A DNA stretch of 44,203 nucleotides from positions 1 through 44,203 of the forward strand of contig JAHHUI010000003.1 of the NCBI GenBank assembly GCA_020024055.1. The letters are read 5' to 3'. This document shows positions 8,174 to 16,118 of this stretch, in pieces. Under the pieces are notes generated by a model that did no database searches, was not told the DNA's origin, and was given only the letters and a program-made list of their open reading frames with translations. The translations under genes were made by a program, and so were the position numbers. Every line of letters starts with the position of its first letter. The first letter of the stretch is position 1. The DNA is from Spirochaetaceae bacterium. GTDB taxonomy: Bacteria > Spirochaetota > Spirochaetia > WRBN01.

Positions 8174-8380
8174 ATCGCATGTGTCTATGTCAGTGACGAA
8201 GAGCCGCTGGAAAAGGCCATTAAGCGCTTTAAGCGCCTGGTGGAAAAAGAAGGCGTGATTCGCGAATGGAAAAGACGGGAGTTTTACGAAAAACCCTCTG
8301 TTGTCAACGCCAGAAAGAAAAAAGCCCTGATGCGCAAAAAGGCGAAAAAGGGCAGAAAAGTGGCTGCGGGTTACAAGTAG
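8174..8380 (+). CDS. rpsU: 30S ribosomal protein S21, with apparent ATC start codon
   Basis: The frame encodes (M)ACVYVSDEEPLEKAIKRF, then KRLVEKEGVIREWKRREFYE and a Lys/Arg-rich tail ending in GYK. This is ribosomal protein S21, 68 residues, normal length for the family. The frame is closed upstream by two TGA codons (8165, 8168), leaving only CTT and ATC before the conserved body. No ATG, GTG or TTG is available, so ATC at 8174 is the best start. Other S21 proteins begin Met-Ala-, which agrees. S21 acts in translation initiation on the small subunit. The gene has its own promoter and a strong terminator. A +1 frameshift from the ATG at 8167, or a one-base sequence error, are alternatives. 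Confidence 0.9.
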   Translation: MACVYVSDEEPLEKAIKRFKRLVEKEGVIREWKRREFYEKPSVVNARKKKALMRKKAKKGRKVAAGYK

Positions 8381-8398
8381 CCGTCAAATAGTCGTTTC

Positions 8399-8426
8399 GC
8401 CGGCGGACAAATCCGCCGGCTTTTTT
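8399..8426 (+). terminator. Rho-independent terminator of rpsU
   Basis: A perfect 9-bp stem (GCCGGCGGA / TCCGCCGGC) with a CAAA loop is followed by six T residues, starting 18 bases after the rpsU stop. Confidence 0.95.
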
Positions 8427-8474
8427 ATTGCCTGCCGCCCAGGGGCAGGCTTTCCCCCCAAGAAGAGGTGTATT

Positions 8475-9335
8475 GTGTCTATACAATGGTTTCCGGGACA
8501 TATGAATAAAGCCCGCAAATTGCTTGCTGAATATGCACATAAGATTGACGGGGTGCTGGAAATTGTGGATGCGCGCGCGCCGGAGAGCAGCCGCAACCCC
8601 CTGATTGAAGAGATTTTTGCGAAAAAACCACGCCTGTTGCTGATGAATAAAAGTGATTTGGCCGATTGCGCGGTGGTGAAGGAATGGCAGGCTGAATATG
8701 AAAAACAAGGACTGAAGTCTTTGGTGATTTCAGTGAAAAACCGGCATAATCTGGAAAGACTCAAGGGCGAGGCGGCCGCCTTGTCCAAGGCAGGAAAAAC
8801 ACGCGCAAAGCCGCCGCGCCTGATGATTGTCGGCGTGCCAAACTGCGGCAAGAGCAGCCTGATCAATGCCCTGGCCCGTCAAAAGAAAACCAAAATCGCC
8901 GACAGCCCCGGCGTCACGCGCGAGGTGTCTTTGTACAAGCTGGGCTCTCTTGATTTGATCGACAGTCCGGGCACATTATGGCCCAATCTCAGTGATCAGA
9001 TGGCTGCCGCACGCCTGGCTGCTTTGGGCAGCATCAAGGATGATGTCTATCTTCCCAGCGAGGCATTAGCTCTGTTATATCCCTATCTGCGTGCCGAATA
9101 TGAAAGAGAACTCTGTGTGCGCTATCAAGGTGAGATTCCTGCCGACTATGCCCATTTCCTGTCTTTGGTGGCTGCTCGATTTGGACGAAATGAACAAGAC
9201 AGCGAGGCATTAGCCATGATTGTGTTTAAAGACCTGCGCGCGCTGAAGCTGGGACCCATTTGCCTGGAGCGCCCCGGCGCTGATCATTGTGTGAATGAAG
9301 AAGGCCATCTGGCCTTGAACAAAATGGCCGAATAG
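8475..9335 (+). CDS. rbgA: Ribosome biogenesis GTPase YlqF/RbgA
   Basis: This 286-residue protein has the circularly permuted GTPase order of the YlqF/RbgA family: WFPGHMNKA at the start, G4 NKSD (58-61), then G1 GVPNCGKS (120-127), G2 Thr near 148 and G3 DSPG (163-166). A helical RNA-binding C-terminal domain follows. RbgA assists late assembly of the 50S subunit. The GTG start at 8475 is chosen because it gives the family's usual N-terminus and has an AGAGG site. It follows the rpsU terminator and heads an apparent run with the LCP gene and rsfS. The ribosome theme (S21, RbgA, RsfS) is notable. Confidence 0.95.
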   Translation: MSIQWFPGHMNKARKLLAEYAHKIDGVLEIVDARAPESSRNPLIEEIFAKKPRLLLMNKSDLADCAVVKEWQAEYEKQGLKSLVISVKNRHNLERLKGEAAALSKAGKTRAKPPRLMIVGVPNCGKSSLINALARQKKTKIADSPGVTREVSLYKLGSLDLIDSPGTLWPNLSDQMAAARLAALGSIKDDVYLPSEALALLYPYLRAEYERELCVRYQGEIPADYAHFLSLVAARFGRNEQDSEALAMIVFKDLRALKLGPICLERPGADHCVNEEGHLALNKMAE

Positions 9336-9368
9336 ACTATTCTGCCGTGACTGGGATAAAAGTGAATT

Positions 9369-10568
9369 ATGGATATTCGCAGCGTTTTTTCATCCAAGGG
9401 CGATAAGCTCATTTATATTCTCATCGTATTTGTTCTCATCAGCGGTGTCTATTTTTATGTGGAAGGCCGGGTGAACCCGGTGAATGATATTGTCAAGCGT
9501 GAGATGGATCTGCCGGTGCTTTTGGTCATTTATGACAAAAGCGGCCCGCTCATTATTTCCTATTATATGCAGAACACCCATACCAAGCGCGGGGCTTTTT
9601 TTGATATTCCCGCCAACACAGCCGCCACGATACGTTCGCTGAAACGCATTGACCGCATTGACACGGTGTTCAACACGCGGTCTCCGGGCGAATTTGTGCA
9701 GCAGGTGAGCCAACTGATGGGCCTGGAACAGGCACCGTTTTACATTTTTATCGATATTCAGAATCTTGCTTTTTTAGTGGATCTGATCCGCGGTGTGGAG
9801 ATTTTTATCACCAGCCCGATTGTGCGTGTTCAGGATGAAGAGATGCTCTCGATTCCTTCGGGCTCTGTGCTGCTGGATGGCGCCAAGGCGTCGGAATATC
9901 TGATGCTTTCTGAAGATCATGAAAACAATACCCGCTGGCTGGATCGCCGCCAAAGATTTGTCACGGCGCTGATTCGCCGCATGGTGGCCCAGGTAGGCAT
10001 TCTTTCTCATCCAAAGGTGATTGAGCAGCTGCATCGACGGGTGACCACAGATATGAATGAAGATTCACTTTTGACGTTTTTCAAGGCTTTGTCTTTATTA
10101 GACACAGAAAATATGGGCTATCAGCGCCTGGTGGGCTCGGTGCGCCTGGTGGAAAGCGTGCCCTTGCTGTTTCCCAATTATGAAGGCCAGCTGCTGCAAG
10201 AGACTGTGCGCCAGACTTTGGCCACATTGGCCAGCACGGAAAATGCCGGCATTGCCTTCCTTCCCAGCAAGATTGAAATTCAAAACGGCACTCCGCGCAA
10301 TGGCCTTGGTTCGCGCACGGCGCAGATTTTCACCAGCATGGGCTATGATGTTGTCTCTGTGCGCAATGCCGCCGAAGTGAGCGCCTATACCGTGGTGATT
10401 GATTTAAGCGGCAATTTGGAAGCGGCGCAGAAAATTGCTGAAATTATCCGCACAAATCGCGTATATTCATTAGCATTGGCCAATGAAGAAGATCTTAATG
10501 TTGCCGTAGATGTGCGCATCATCCTGGGCAATGACTTTGACGGCCGCTATGTGCAGCAGATTAATTAA
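9369..10568 (+). CDS. LytR-CpsA-Psr (LCP) family protein with LytR C-terminal domain
   Basis: The 399-residue protein has one N-terminal membrane anchor (about 15-32) and then an extracytoplasmic LCP-like domain (about 50-250). The conserved NTRWLDRRQRFV segment near residue 190 matches the Arg-rich LCP motif. The C-terminal ~95 residues (IEIQNGTPRNGLGSRTAQIF to the end) form a LytR_C domain. In Gram-positive bacteria LCP enzymes attach glycopolymers to peptidoglycan. In spirochaetes the substrate is unknown, and the early LCP Asp/Arg motif is weak here, so catalysis is unsure. It lies directly before rsfS, an arrangement I associate with spirochaetes. Termination TTAATTAA sits just before rsfS. 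Confidence 0.85.
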   Translation: MDIRSVFSSKGDKLIYILIVFVLISGVYFYVEGRVNPVNDIVKREMDLPVLLVIYDKSGPLIISYYMQNTHTKRGAFFDIPANTAATIRSLKRIDRIDTVFNTRSPGEFVQQVSQLMGLEQAPFYIFIDIQNLAFLVDLIRGVEIFITSPIVRVQDEEMLSIPSGSVLLDGAKASEYLMLSEDHENNTRWLDRRQRFVTALIRRMVAQVGILSHPKVIEQLHRRVTTDMNEDSLLTFFKALSLLDTENMGYQRLVGSVRLVESVPLLFPNYEGQLLQETVRQTLATLASTENAGIAFLPSKIEIQNGTPRNGLGSRTAQIFTSMGYDVVSVRNAAEVSAYTVVIDLSGNLEAAQKIAEIIRTNRVYSLALANEEDLNVAVDVRIILGNDFDGRYVQQIN

Positions 10569-10580
10569 TTGGGAGAAATC

Positions 10581-10922
10581 ATGCCCTTATCCAAAGAACA
10601 AGTGATAGATTTGGCCCGCCATATGGATGCTCTTGGTGCACAGAATATAATGGTGATGGATATTTCTGTGCAGACTGATTGGGGTTCTTATGTGCTCATC
10701 GCCTCTTTTTCCAGTGGCCGCCAGGGCTTGGGGCTTTTGGCCGAGGCCTGCTCTTGGTTGCGTGCGCATGAGGCAGAAATTAAAGTCAGTGATCAAGACC
10801 CTGAAAATTTCTGGTTTGTCTGTGATGCCGGAGATGTCATTATTCATTTCTTCAAAGAAGACATGCGTGATTATTATTCATTAGAGACTCTGTGGAAAGA
10901 AGTTCAAATTATCTATCCCTAA
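10581..10922 (+). CDS. rsfS: Ribosomal silencing factor RsfS
   Basis: From the ATG at 10581 (GGGAGA site) the protein has 113 residues. A TTG at 10569 is in frame, but its position on the Shine-Dalgarno makes it unlikely. The C-terminal half carries the RsfS signature: WFVCDAGDVIIHFFKEDMR, then YYSLETLW. RsfS binds L14 on the 50S subunit and blocks subunit joining when nutrients are scarce. The usual early VVD..SS.TDY motif appears as VMDISVQTDWGSYV. The gene begins 12 bases after the LCP stop and is followed 16 bases later by copZ. Confidence 0.93.
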   Translation: MPLSKEQVIDLARHMDALGAQNIMVMDISVQTDWGSYVLIASFSSGRQGLGLLAEACSWLRAHEAEIKVSDQDPENFWFVCDAGDVIIHFFKEDMRDYYSLETLWKEVQIIYP

Positions 10923-10938
10923 AGAGGAGAGTATAAGC

Positions 10939-11163
10939 ATGAATAATGAAAAAATTATTTACATAAGCGGAATGAGCTGTGACAATTGCCGCCGGCATGT
11001 GCAGGAGGCGCTGAGTAAAATTGAAAGTGTTAAAATGATAGAAATTGATTTAGCATCCGGCCGCACGCGTATCATTTTTTCTAAAGAGAGTCCCAGTGAT
11101 GATCAGATTCGTTCTGCCATTGAAAATGCAGGATATCAGGTGGCCGGCCACAGCGTATCTTGA
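10939..11163 (+). CDS. copZ: Copper chaperone CopZ-like, heavy-metal-associated domain
   Basis: The 74-residue protein is a single HMA domain of ferredoxin-like fold, with the metal-binding loop GMSCDNC (Cys pair with two residues between) and the later RIIF / NAGYQV strands. It should carry Cu(I) to the CopA ATPase encoded 79 bases downstream, whose own N-terminal HMA domain is closely similar (IIYVGGMTCVNCSRHV versus IIYISGMSCDNCRRHV), suggesting duplication. A GAGGAG site precedes the ATG. No CsoR- or CueR-like regulator gene is seen nearby. Confidence 0.9.
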   Translation: MNNEKIIYISGMSCDNCRRHVQEALSKIESVKMIEIDLASGRTRIIFSKESPSDDQIRSAIENAGYQVAGHSVS

Positions 11164-11242
11164 TTTGGAAACTCAAATATTATTGTTCATCTGAAGATTT
11201 AAAGAGACCATAAATTCTATTCTTGAATGGAGAGGTTTGAGC

Positions 11243-13444
11243 ATGCAGTTTGAAAAGATCATTTATGTCGGGGGGATGACTTGTGTCAATTGCAGCCGGC
11301 ATGTTGAGGGTGCGCTGCGCAAGATTAATGGTGTGGAAGATGTCGAGGTCAGCCTGCTGACCGGGCGTACGCGCATTGGCTTTTCTAAAGACATTGTCAC
11401 AGATGCTCAAATCCATCACGCAATTGGGCGCGCGGGGTATCAGGTGCTGGATATTCAGCCTTCTCCTGAATTGGAAGCCAAAGAAATGCGGCGCAAATTT
11501 TGGTTCTCTTTTTTATTCACCTTGCCTTTGATGTATGTAAGCATGGCGCCTATGATGGGCTTGCCCTTGCCTTCTTTTCTTTCAATGCATGAATCCTTTT
11601 TTTATAATGCCCTGGCGCAGTTTATTTTTGTTGTGCCGATTTTATGGTTCAATCGCAGCACATTGATCAATGGCATGCGTGCATTGATACAGCTGAGCCC
11701 CACGATGGACAGCCTGGTGATGGTGGGCGCGCTCAGTTCGGTGCTGTACAGCATTTTTGAAACTATATTTGCTCTACTGGGTGCGCAAAGCGCGCATCAT
11801 TTATATTTTGAAAGTGCGGGTATGCTGCTGACCTTGATTCTTTTGGGGAAAACTATTGAAGCCAAGGGTAAAGGGCGTGCGCGCCGTGCCCTGGAAGAGC
11901 TGATGCAGATGGCGCCCAAGCAGGCCGTGCTGTTGCGCGAGGATGGCAGCGAAGAGGTGATTGACCTGGCAAGAATTCAGGCAGGCAATATTTTGGTCGT
12001 GAAGCCGGGGGAACAGATCCCTGTGGATGGCGCGATTGTTTTTGGGCACAGCGATGTGGATGAATCGATGATCACAGGAGAGTCGATGCTGGTCTCGAAA
12101 GAGGTGGGCCAGCAGGTGCTGGGCTCCACGATTAATCAGCAGGGACTGCTTCATGTAAAAGCCCAAAATGTAGGGGCCAAGACAGTCTTTGGGCAGATTT
12201 TGCGCATGGTGGAACAAGCCCAGGCAGACAAGGCGCCCATCGCGCGCATGAGTGATCAAATCTCGCGCTGGTTTGTGCCTTTCATTTTTGTGATCGCTTT
12301 TGTCTCGGGCCTCTCCTGGTGGCTGTCAGGGGCCGATTTTGCTTTTGCGCTGAATATTATGGTGGCAGTGCTGGTGGTGGCCTGTCCTTGTGCCTTGGGC
12401 CTGGCAGTGCCCTTGGCTGTGATCATCGCTATTTCTTCGGCAGCCCGGCATGGTATTCTGCTGAAAAGCGGTGTGGTTTTAGAGGAAATGGCCAAGGTGA
12501 ATATGATGGCCTTTGACAAGACAGGCACATTGACCGACGGGCAGATGGAAATTGCTGCGCGATATGTGATTGATGAGGAAAACAGCCTGTATCATTTAGA
12601 CCTTGTGCGCAGCCTGGAACAACAGTCTACGCATCCCATCGCCCGCACCATTGTCAAATCTATTACACAGATTCAGGAATATACCGTGGAAAATTTAGAA
12701 AATCTGCCCGGATCGGGCCTGCGCGGCCGTGTGGATAATCATGATGTTTTAATTGGCAAAGCCGCGCTGATACAGCAGCATAAATTTGCGATCCCCGAGA
12801 AATTCTCCCAGGCCGTGAACAACCCCAATCTGCAAATGAAAGTGAGTGTTTTTGCCGCCATAGACGGCCGAGTGGAAGCCTTGTTTATGCTCAGCGACCA
12901 TGCCAAAGAAGATGCCCGACACACCATTCATGAATTGACAGGCCTGGGCATGCAGATTGTCATGCTTTCCGGAGATCAGCAAAGTGTAGCCGACAATATT
13001 GGCCGCCGGCTGGGCTTTGCGCGCGTGTATGGCCAATTGCTGCCCGATCAAAAAGCACTGAAGATCGCTGATTTTCAGAAAGAGGGATTTTGTGTGGCTA
13101 TGGTGGGCGATGGCATTAATGATGCAGTAGCTTTGGCCAAGGCCGATGTAGGCATTGCCGTGGCTAAGGGAAGCAATGTAGCCATGGAAAGCGCGGATAT
13201 TGTGCTGATGAAAGATAAATTGTCTTTGCTGGTTCAGGCCAAGCGCATCAGCTGCCACACATTAAAAATTATTAAGGAAAATCTGTTTTGGGCATTCAGC
13301 TATAATCTGGCCGCCGTGCCCATGGCCGCCGGGGTGTTTTATATTTTCGGCGGCCCCTTGCTCTCGCCCATGTGGGCAGCTTTAGCCATGGGCTTCAGCA
13401 GTGTCTTTGTCGTTTTCAATTCTTTACGAGCGAAATATATATAA
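11243..13444 (+). CDS. copA: Copper-exporting P1B-type ATPase
   Basis: From the ATG at 11243 (GGAGAGG site, spacing 7) the protein has 733 residues; a TTG at 11237 is too close to that site. Domains in order: one HMA domain with CVNC (Cys 14 and 17), eight membrane helices, actuator motif TGES, metal-site CPC (381-383), phosphorylation site DKTGT (Asp 425), STHP of the nucleotide domain and GDGIND. The last two helices carry FSYN and MGFSS, the pattern of the Cu(I)-specific P1B-1 subgroup. It exports Cu(I) from the cytoplasm. It follows copZ and ends 15 bases before the HEPN-like gene, the edge of the A+T-rich island. Confidence 0.96.
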   Translation: MQFEKIIYVGGMTCVNCSRHVEGALRKINGVEDVEVSLLTGRTRIGFSKDIVTDAQIHHAIGRAGYQVLDIQPSPELEAKEMRRKFWFSFLFTLPLMYVSMAPMMGLPLPSFLSMHESFFYNALAQFIFVVPILWFNRSTLINGMRALIQLSPTMDSLVMVGALSSVLYSIFETIFALLGAQSAHHLYFESAGMLLTLILLGKTIEAKGKGRARRALEELMQMAPKQAVLLREDGSEEVIDLARIQAGNILVVKPGEQIPVDGAIVFGHSDVDESMITGESMLVSKEVGQQVLGSTINQQGLLHVKAQNVGAKTVFGQILRMVEQAQADKAPIARMSDQISRWFVPFIFVIAFVSGLSWWLSGADFAFALNIMVAVLVVACPCALGLAVPLAVIIAISSAARHGILLKSGVVLEEMAKVNMMAFDKTGTLTDGQMEIAARYVIDEENSLYHLDLVRSLEQQSTHPIARTIVKSITQIQEYTVENLENLPGSGLRGRVDNHDVLIGKAALIQQHKFAIPEKFSQAVNNPNLQMKVSVFAAIDGRVEALFMLSDHAKEDARHTIHELTGLGMQIVMLSGDQQSVADNIGRRLGFARVYGQLLPDQKALKIADFQKEGFCVAMVGDGINDAVALAKADVGIAVAKGSNVAMESADIVLMKDKLSLLVQAKRISCHTLKIIKENLFWAFSYNLAAVPMAAGVFYIFGGPLLSPMWAALAMGFSSVFVVFNSLRAKYI

Positions 13445-13459
13445 AAGGATTTTTATGGT

Positions 13460-14128
13460 ATGGCGAAAACTTTAGCCGAGCGTTATGACGCGGATTTTTT
13501 GAAGGCCGCGGAAAAACGCCGCAGTAAATTAAACAAATTAGACTCTATTAAATTTGGCCCCAGAAATAATAAAAAAGTGGACCGTATAGGCAATCTGTTG
13601 AGAATTATTCATCAAAATTACTATTTTGAATTTTATGATGCCGTGTGCACGCTCAGCGGAATATTTTTAGAGCAGACATTGTGTATGGTATTGGAAGAAA
13701 AATATCGTGAGCTGAAAGGAAATATGGTCATTCGCCGCCGAGATGAATTGCAAAAAATACAGGCCCGCGAAGAACTGGAAGAATTCGGTATGAGGGATCT
13801 GATTAACTTGGCGCAGCAGTATCGATTTTTGACGGATGATGAATGCGGCCTGGCGCATGAATTACGGTTGATTCGTAATAAAGTAGTGCATGAGGGCTCG
13901 TTTTTTATGGAAAATAAAAAAGACAAGGCTTGGTATCAAGCGGAAATTAAAACCTTTAAAGGGGAAAAAATTATACGCGTCTCCGCGGAAGAAGTTTATG
14001 CCTATTGCGCGGGCCGCCGCTATACGGAAATCGGGGCCTATTACGTATTGACGCGCACACGCGGGCTGGTGTCCGCTCTGTGCGCGCCTCGGGTGAAAAA
14101 GTCAGAAGAAAATCAAGGAAAAAATTAA
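13460..14128 (+). CDS. HEPN / DUF4145-like protein at the head of a putative defence island
   Basis: This 222-residue, mostly helical cytoplasmic protein has RNKVVH at residues 139-144. That is an R-N-x3-H arrangement matching the RX4-6H motif of HEPN ribonucleases and DUF4145-type proteins. An upstream helix (about 60-85) supplies the acidic and aromatic residues usual for the bundle. HEPN proteins are often toxins or effectors in anti-phage and toxin-antitoxin systems. No nuclease activity can be claimed from the motif alone. It follows copA by 15 bases on an AAGGA site and may be read from the copA transcript. Its last 23 codons are repeated at 16000-16070, before the second DUF262 gene. 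Confidence 0.6.
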   Translation: MAKTLAERYDADFLKAAEKRRSKLNKLDSIKFGPRNNKKVDRIGNLLRIIHQNYYFEFYDAVCTLSGIFLEQTLCMVLEEKYRELKGNMVIRRRDELQKIQAREELEEFGMRDLINLAQQYRFLTDDECGLAHELRLIRNKVVHEGSFFMENKKDKAWYQAEIKTFKGEKIIRVSAEEVYAYCAGRRYTEIGAYYVLTRTRGLVSALCAPRVKKSEENQGKN

Positions 14129-14188
14129 GCGTCATCATATTTCCCTCTTGTTTTTTCCCGCTGGGGGGGGGGTATAATCGTTCTCATT
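14058..14188 (+). repeat. Direct repeat copy 1: HEPN gene tail plus poly-G promoter
   Basis: This ~131-base stretch recurs at 16000-16128. The first 88 bases (14058-14145 and 16000-16087) are identical. The rest differs only around a C/T-rich spacer and the G-run length, and both copies end in TATAATCGTTCTCATT. The repeat starts inside the HEPN-like coding region and stops just before the ribosome-binding site of the first DUF262 gene. Confidence 0.97.
14148..14178 (+). promoter_or_regulatory. Promoter with 10-G tract in the spacer, driving the first DUF262 gene
   Basis: TTGTTT (14148-14153) and a perfect TATAAT (14173-14178) lie 19 bases apart. The spacer ends in ten consecutive G residues (14163-14172) that touch the -10 box. 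The gene starts 32 bases after the -10 box, so this promoter serves it directly. Slippage in the G-run would change the -35/-10 spacing. In Treponema pallidum, poly-G length upstream of some tpr genes controls transcription in a similar way. Confidence 0.75.
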
Positions 14189-14209
14189 AACCCATCAGTG
14201 AGGACGTAT

Positions 14210-15928
14210 ATGAGTGAACAAACCAGCATTACCTCTGAATCCGTAAGAGGTTTATTTTCGCAAAAAAATTATATAATCCCCGATTATCAGAGACCTTATA
14301 CCTGGGATGAAGAGCAGTGTGAAAACTTATGGAATGATTTAATAGAGACTTTTCAGGAAGGAGAAGCCGCCGACGATAAGCTAAAGCCTTATTTTTTAGG
14401 CTCTCTGGTAGTTTATAAAGAGAATAATTCCTATTATGTTGTGGACGGCCAGCAAAGACTGACCTCTTTATTATTATTAATGAAGGCCTTGTTTACATTT
14501 AGAAATTCTTATTCAGCTATAGAAGATTTAATGTATGTTAAAGATGATGAGAAAGAAATTGTGAAGGATAAACATAGACTGACCTCAAATGTTATCCCGC
14601 TGCAAAATGAGCCCAGTGATAAAGAGCAATTATTAGAGGTTTTGAATATAAAAACGATAGAAGAAATCGAGGCCTGGTCAGGCAATAAAGAGGCAAATCG
14701 ATTTCAAAGAAATTGCGCTGTATTTTTAGAGAGAATAAAAAGCGCTTGTAATCCCGGGAATCCTCTGGACAAAGAGCATTATAAGGATTTTGTAACATTG
14801 TTTTTAGACAGGGTGTATGTTTCTTTTATTGTGGCGGGAAATAATTTCCACAGTGCTTTACAAATTTTTTATACGCTTAATGCCAGGGGAATAGATTTAG
14901 ACCCTATCGATATTATTAAAGCAAGAATTTATGCCAAACTGAACAGCCAAGAGAAGAGAGGTGAATTTGTTCGGTGGTGGGATTCTATAAGGGATAAGCT
15001 AAATGAGTATTTAGATACTTACCGGATTCTTTGTCAGGCTAAAGAATTAGCGAATTCAGATAAACGCAAAGATACTCTAAAATTTTATGAAGAAGAAATT
15101 AGACAGAATGATGTCTCTGTGATTATAGAGAATATCAAAAAAATGGAGTATTGTTTTAATTATATAGATGATAATATCAATATACAATATTGGTTCAAGG
15201 CCGTTTACAGCTGGCCTGTTAATCTCTTGCGATATCCTTGTTACGCTTATATATATAAGAATATATCCGGCGCCGATGGAGAATATTCTTTCACGGGAAG
15301 CGAACAAGAGGCTGTTAAAATTATATGGAATGTTATGCGTTTTGCCTGCCCTGTCGGCGTGGTGAGCAAACGCAGAGATAAAGTTGACAAATCACTTTAT
15401 CGAGCCTGCGATCATATTATGGAGAATAAACCGATGGAATTGCCGGCTTTGGATGCTTCTTATAACAACGGCGCTTACGTTGAAGACAGATTTAAAGAAG
15501 GATTGGGCTGGCCGGCGAAATATACACAAGGGATTTTGGCTTTATACCATGTCTTGAATCCTAAACAGCAGGCGGATAAGAATCTGGATGGTTTTGATTT
15601 GCCTAAATTTGAAATAGAACATATTCTGCCTAAGGCAGATCAGCATTATGACGGCTGGCCGGAGGAAGAGGTTTGGAGAAAATGGTGGTTGGGGAATCAG
15701 GTTCTTTTGACTAAAAAGCTCAATATTAAGGCGAAAAATGAATATTTTGAGAAGAAAAAAGAAGAAGCTTATCAACATTCATCTAATAAAGACGTGAGTG
15801 ATCCTGAGAATGGGTTGTGTTCCCTGAGCGCATGGACTCCCACAGAATGTGATGAAAGATTCGAGAAAATAACCAAGCGATTATGCGATTTTCTTTATCA
15901 TGGCGTTGACCCCGCGCCTGCGTCGTAA
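14210..15928 (+). CDS. DUF262/DUF1524 (GmrSD-like) restriction protein, copy A, intact
   Basis: From the ATG at 14210 (GAGG site; GTG at 14198 rejected) the protein has 572 residues. The N-terminal DUF262 domain shows IPDYQRPYTW (23-32), YFLGSLVVY and the nucleotide-site motif VVDGQQRLTS (DGQQR 79-83). The C-terminal DUF1524 HNH-type domain shows EHILP (470-474), LGNQVLL near 495, then LN and a YFEKKK segment. This is the fused layout of GmrSD-type type IV restriction enzymes, which cut modified phage DNA and use NTP through DUF262. The target here is unknown. The gene is distinctly A+T-richer than its neighbours, has its own poly-G promoter and terminator, and has a damaged divergent paralogue downstream. 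Confidence 0.88.
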   Translation: MSEQTSITSESVRGLFSQKNYIIPDYQRPYTWDEEQCENLWNDLIETFQEGEAADDKLKPYFLGSLVVYKENNSYYVVDGQQRLTSLLLLMKALFTFRNSYSAIEDLMYVKDDEKEIVKDKHRLTSNVIPLQNEPSDKEQLLEVLNIKTIEEIEAWSGNKEANRFQRNCAVFLERIKSACNPGNPLDKEHYKDFVTLFLDRVYVSFIVAGNNFHSALQIFYTLNARGIDLDPIDIIKARIYAKLNSQEKRGEFVRWWDSIRDKLNEYLDTYRILCQAKELANSDKRKDTLKFYEEEIRQNDVSVIIENIKKMEYCFNYIDDNINIQYWFKAVYSWPVNLLRYPCYAYIYKNISGADGEYSFTGSEQEAVKIIWNVMRFACPVGVVSKRRDKVDKSLYRACDHIMENKPMELPALDASYNNGAYVEDRFKEGLGWPAKYTQGILALYHVLNPKQQADKNLDGFDLPKFEIEHILPKADQHYDGWPEEEVWRKWWLGNQVLLTKKLNIKAKNEYFEKKKEEAYQHSSNKDVSDPENGLCSLSAWTPTECDERFEKITKRLCDFLYHGVDPAPAS

Positions 15929-15936
15929 AAAACAGA

Positions 15937-15962
15937 AGCCTGCCAAGCGGCAGGCTTTTTTT
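15937..15962 (+). terminator. Terminator of DUF262 copy A
   Basis: A perfect 8-bp stem (AGCCTGCC / GGCAGGCT) with an AAGC loop runs into seven T residues, nine bases after the stop codon. Confidence 0.93.
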
Positions 15963-15999
15963 ATATTAGCCGCTTTATTTAATTATCTGTCGGCAAGAG

Positions 16000-16070
16000 C
16001 ACGCGGGCTGGTGTCCGCTCTGTGCGCGCCTCGGGTGAAAAAGTCAGAAGAAAATCAAGGAAAAAATTAA
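16000..16070 (+). pseudogene. Remnant of the HEPN-like gene 3' end
   Basis: The segment is identical to the last 71 bases of the HEPN-like gene, including its TAA stop, but has no start or body. Sequence immediately upstream (15963-15999) is unrelated to the gene. It is a carried-along tail showing where recombination joined the second DUF262 unit. Confidence 0.9.
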
Positions 16071-16088
16071 GCGTCATCATATTTCCCC

Positions 16089-16118
16089 TTGTTTTTTTGG
16101 GGCGGGGGGGGGTATAAT
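16089..16118 (+). promoter_or_regulatory. Promoter with 9-G tract in the spacer, driving DUF262 copy B
   Basis: TTGTTT (16089-16094) and TATAAT (16113-16118) lie 18 bases apart, one less than in copy 1. Nine G residues (16104-16112) abut the -10 box. The start codon of copy B is at 16157, preceded by GGGAGAG. Confidence 0.75.

Noticed and set aside
8167..8196. Nine-codon frame MTYRMCLCQ as the main product start of rpsU
   Set aside because: It ends at TGA in a different phase from S21 and its ATG lies within the Shine-Dalgarno; kept only as a possible +1 frameshift alternative.
14198..14209. GTG at 14198 as the start of DUF262 copy A
   Set aside because: It overlaps the GAGG ribosome-binding site that is correctly spaced for the ATG at 14210.
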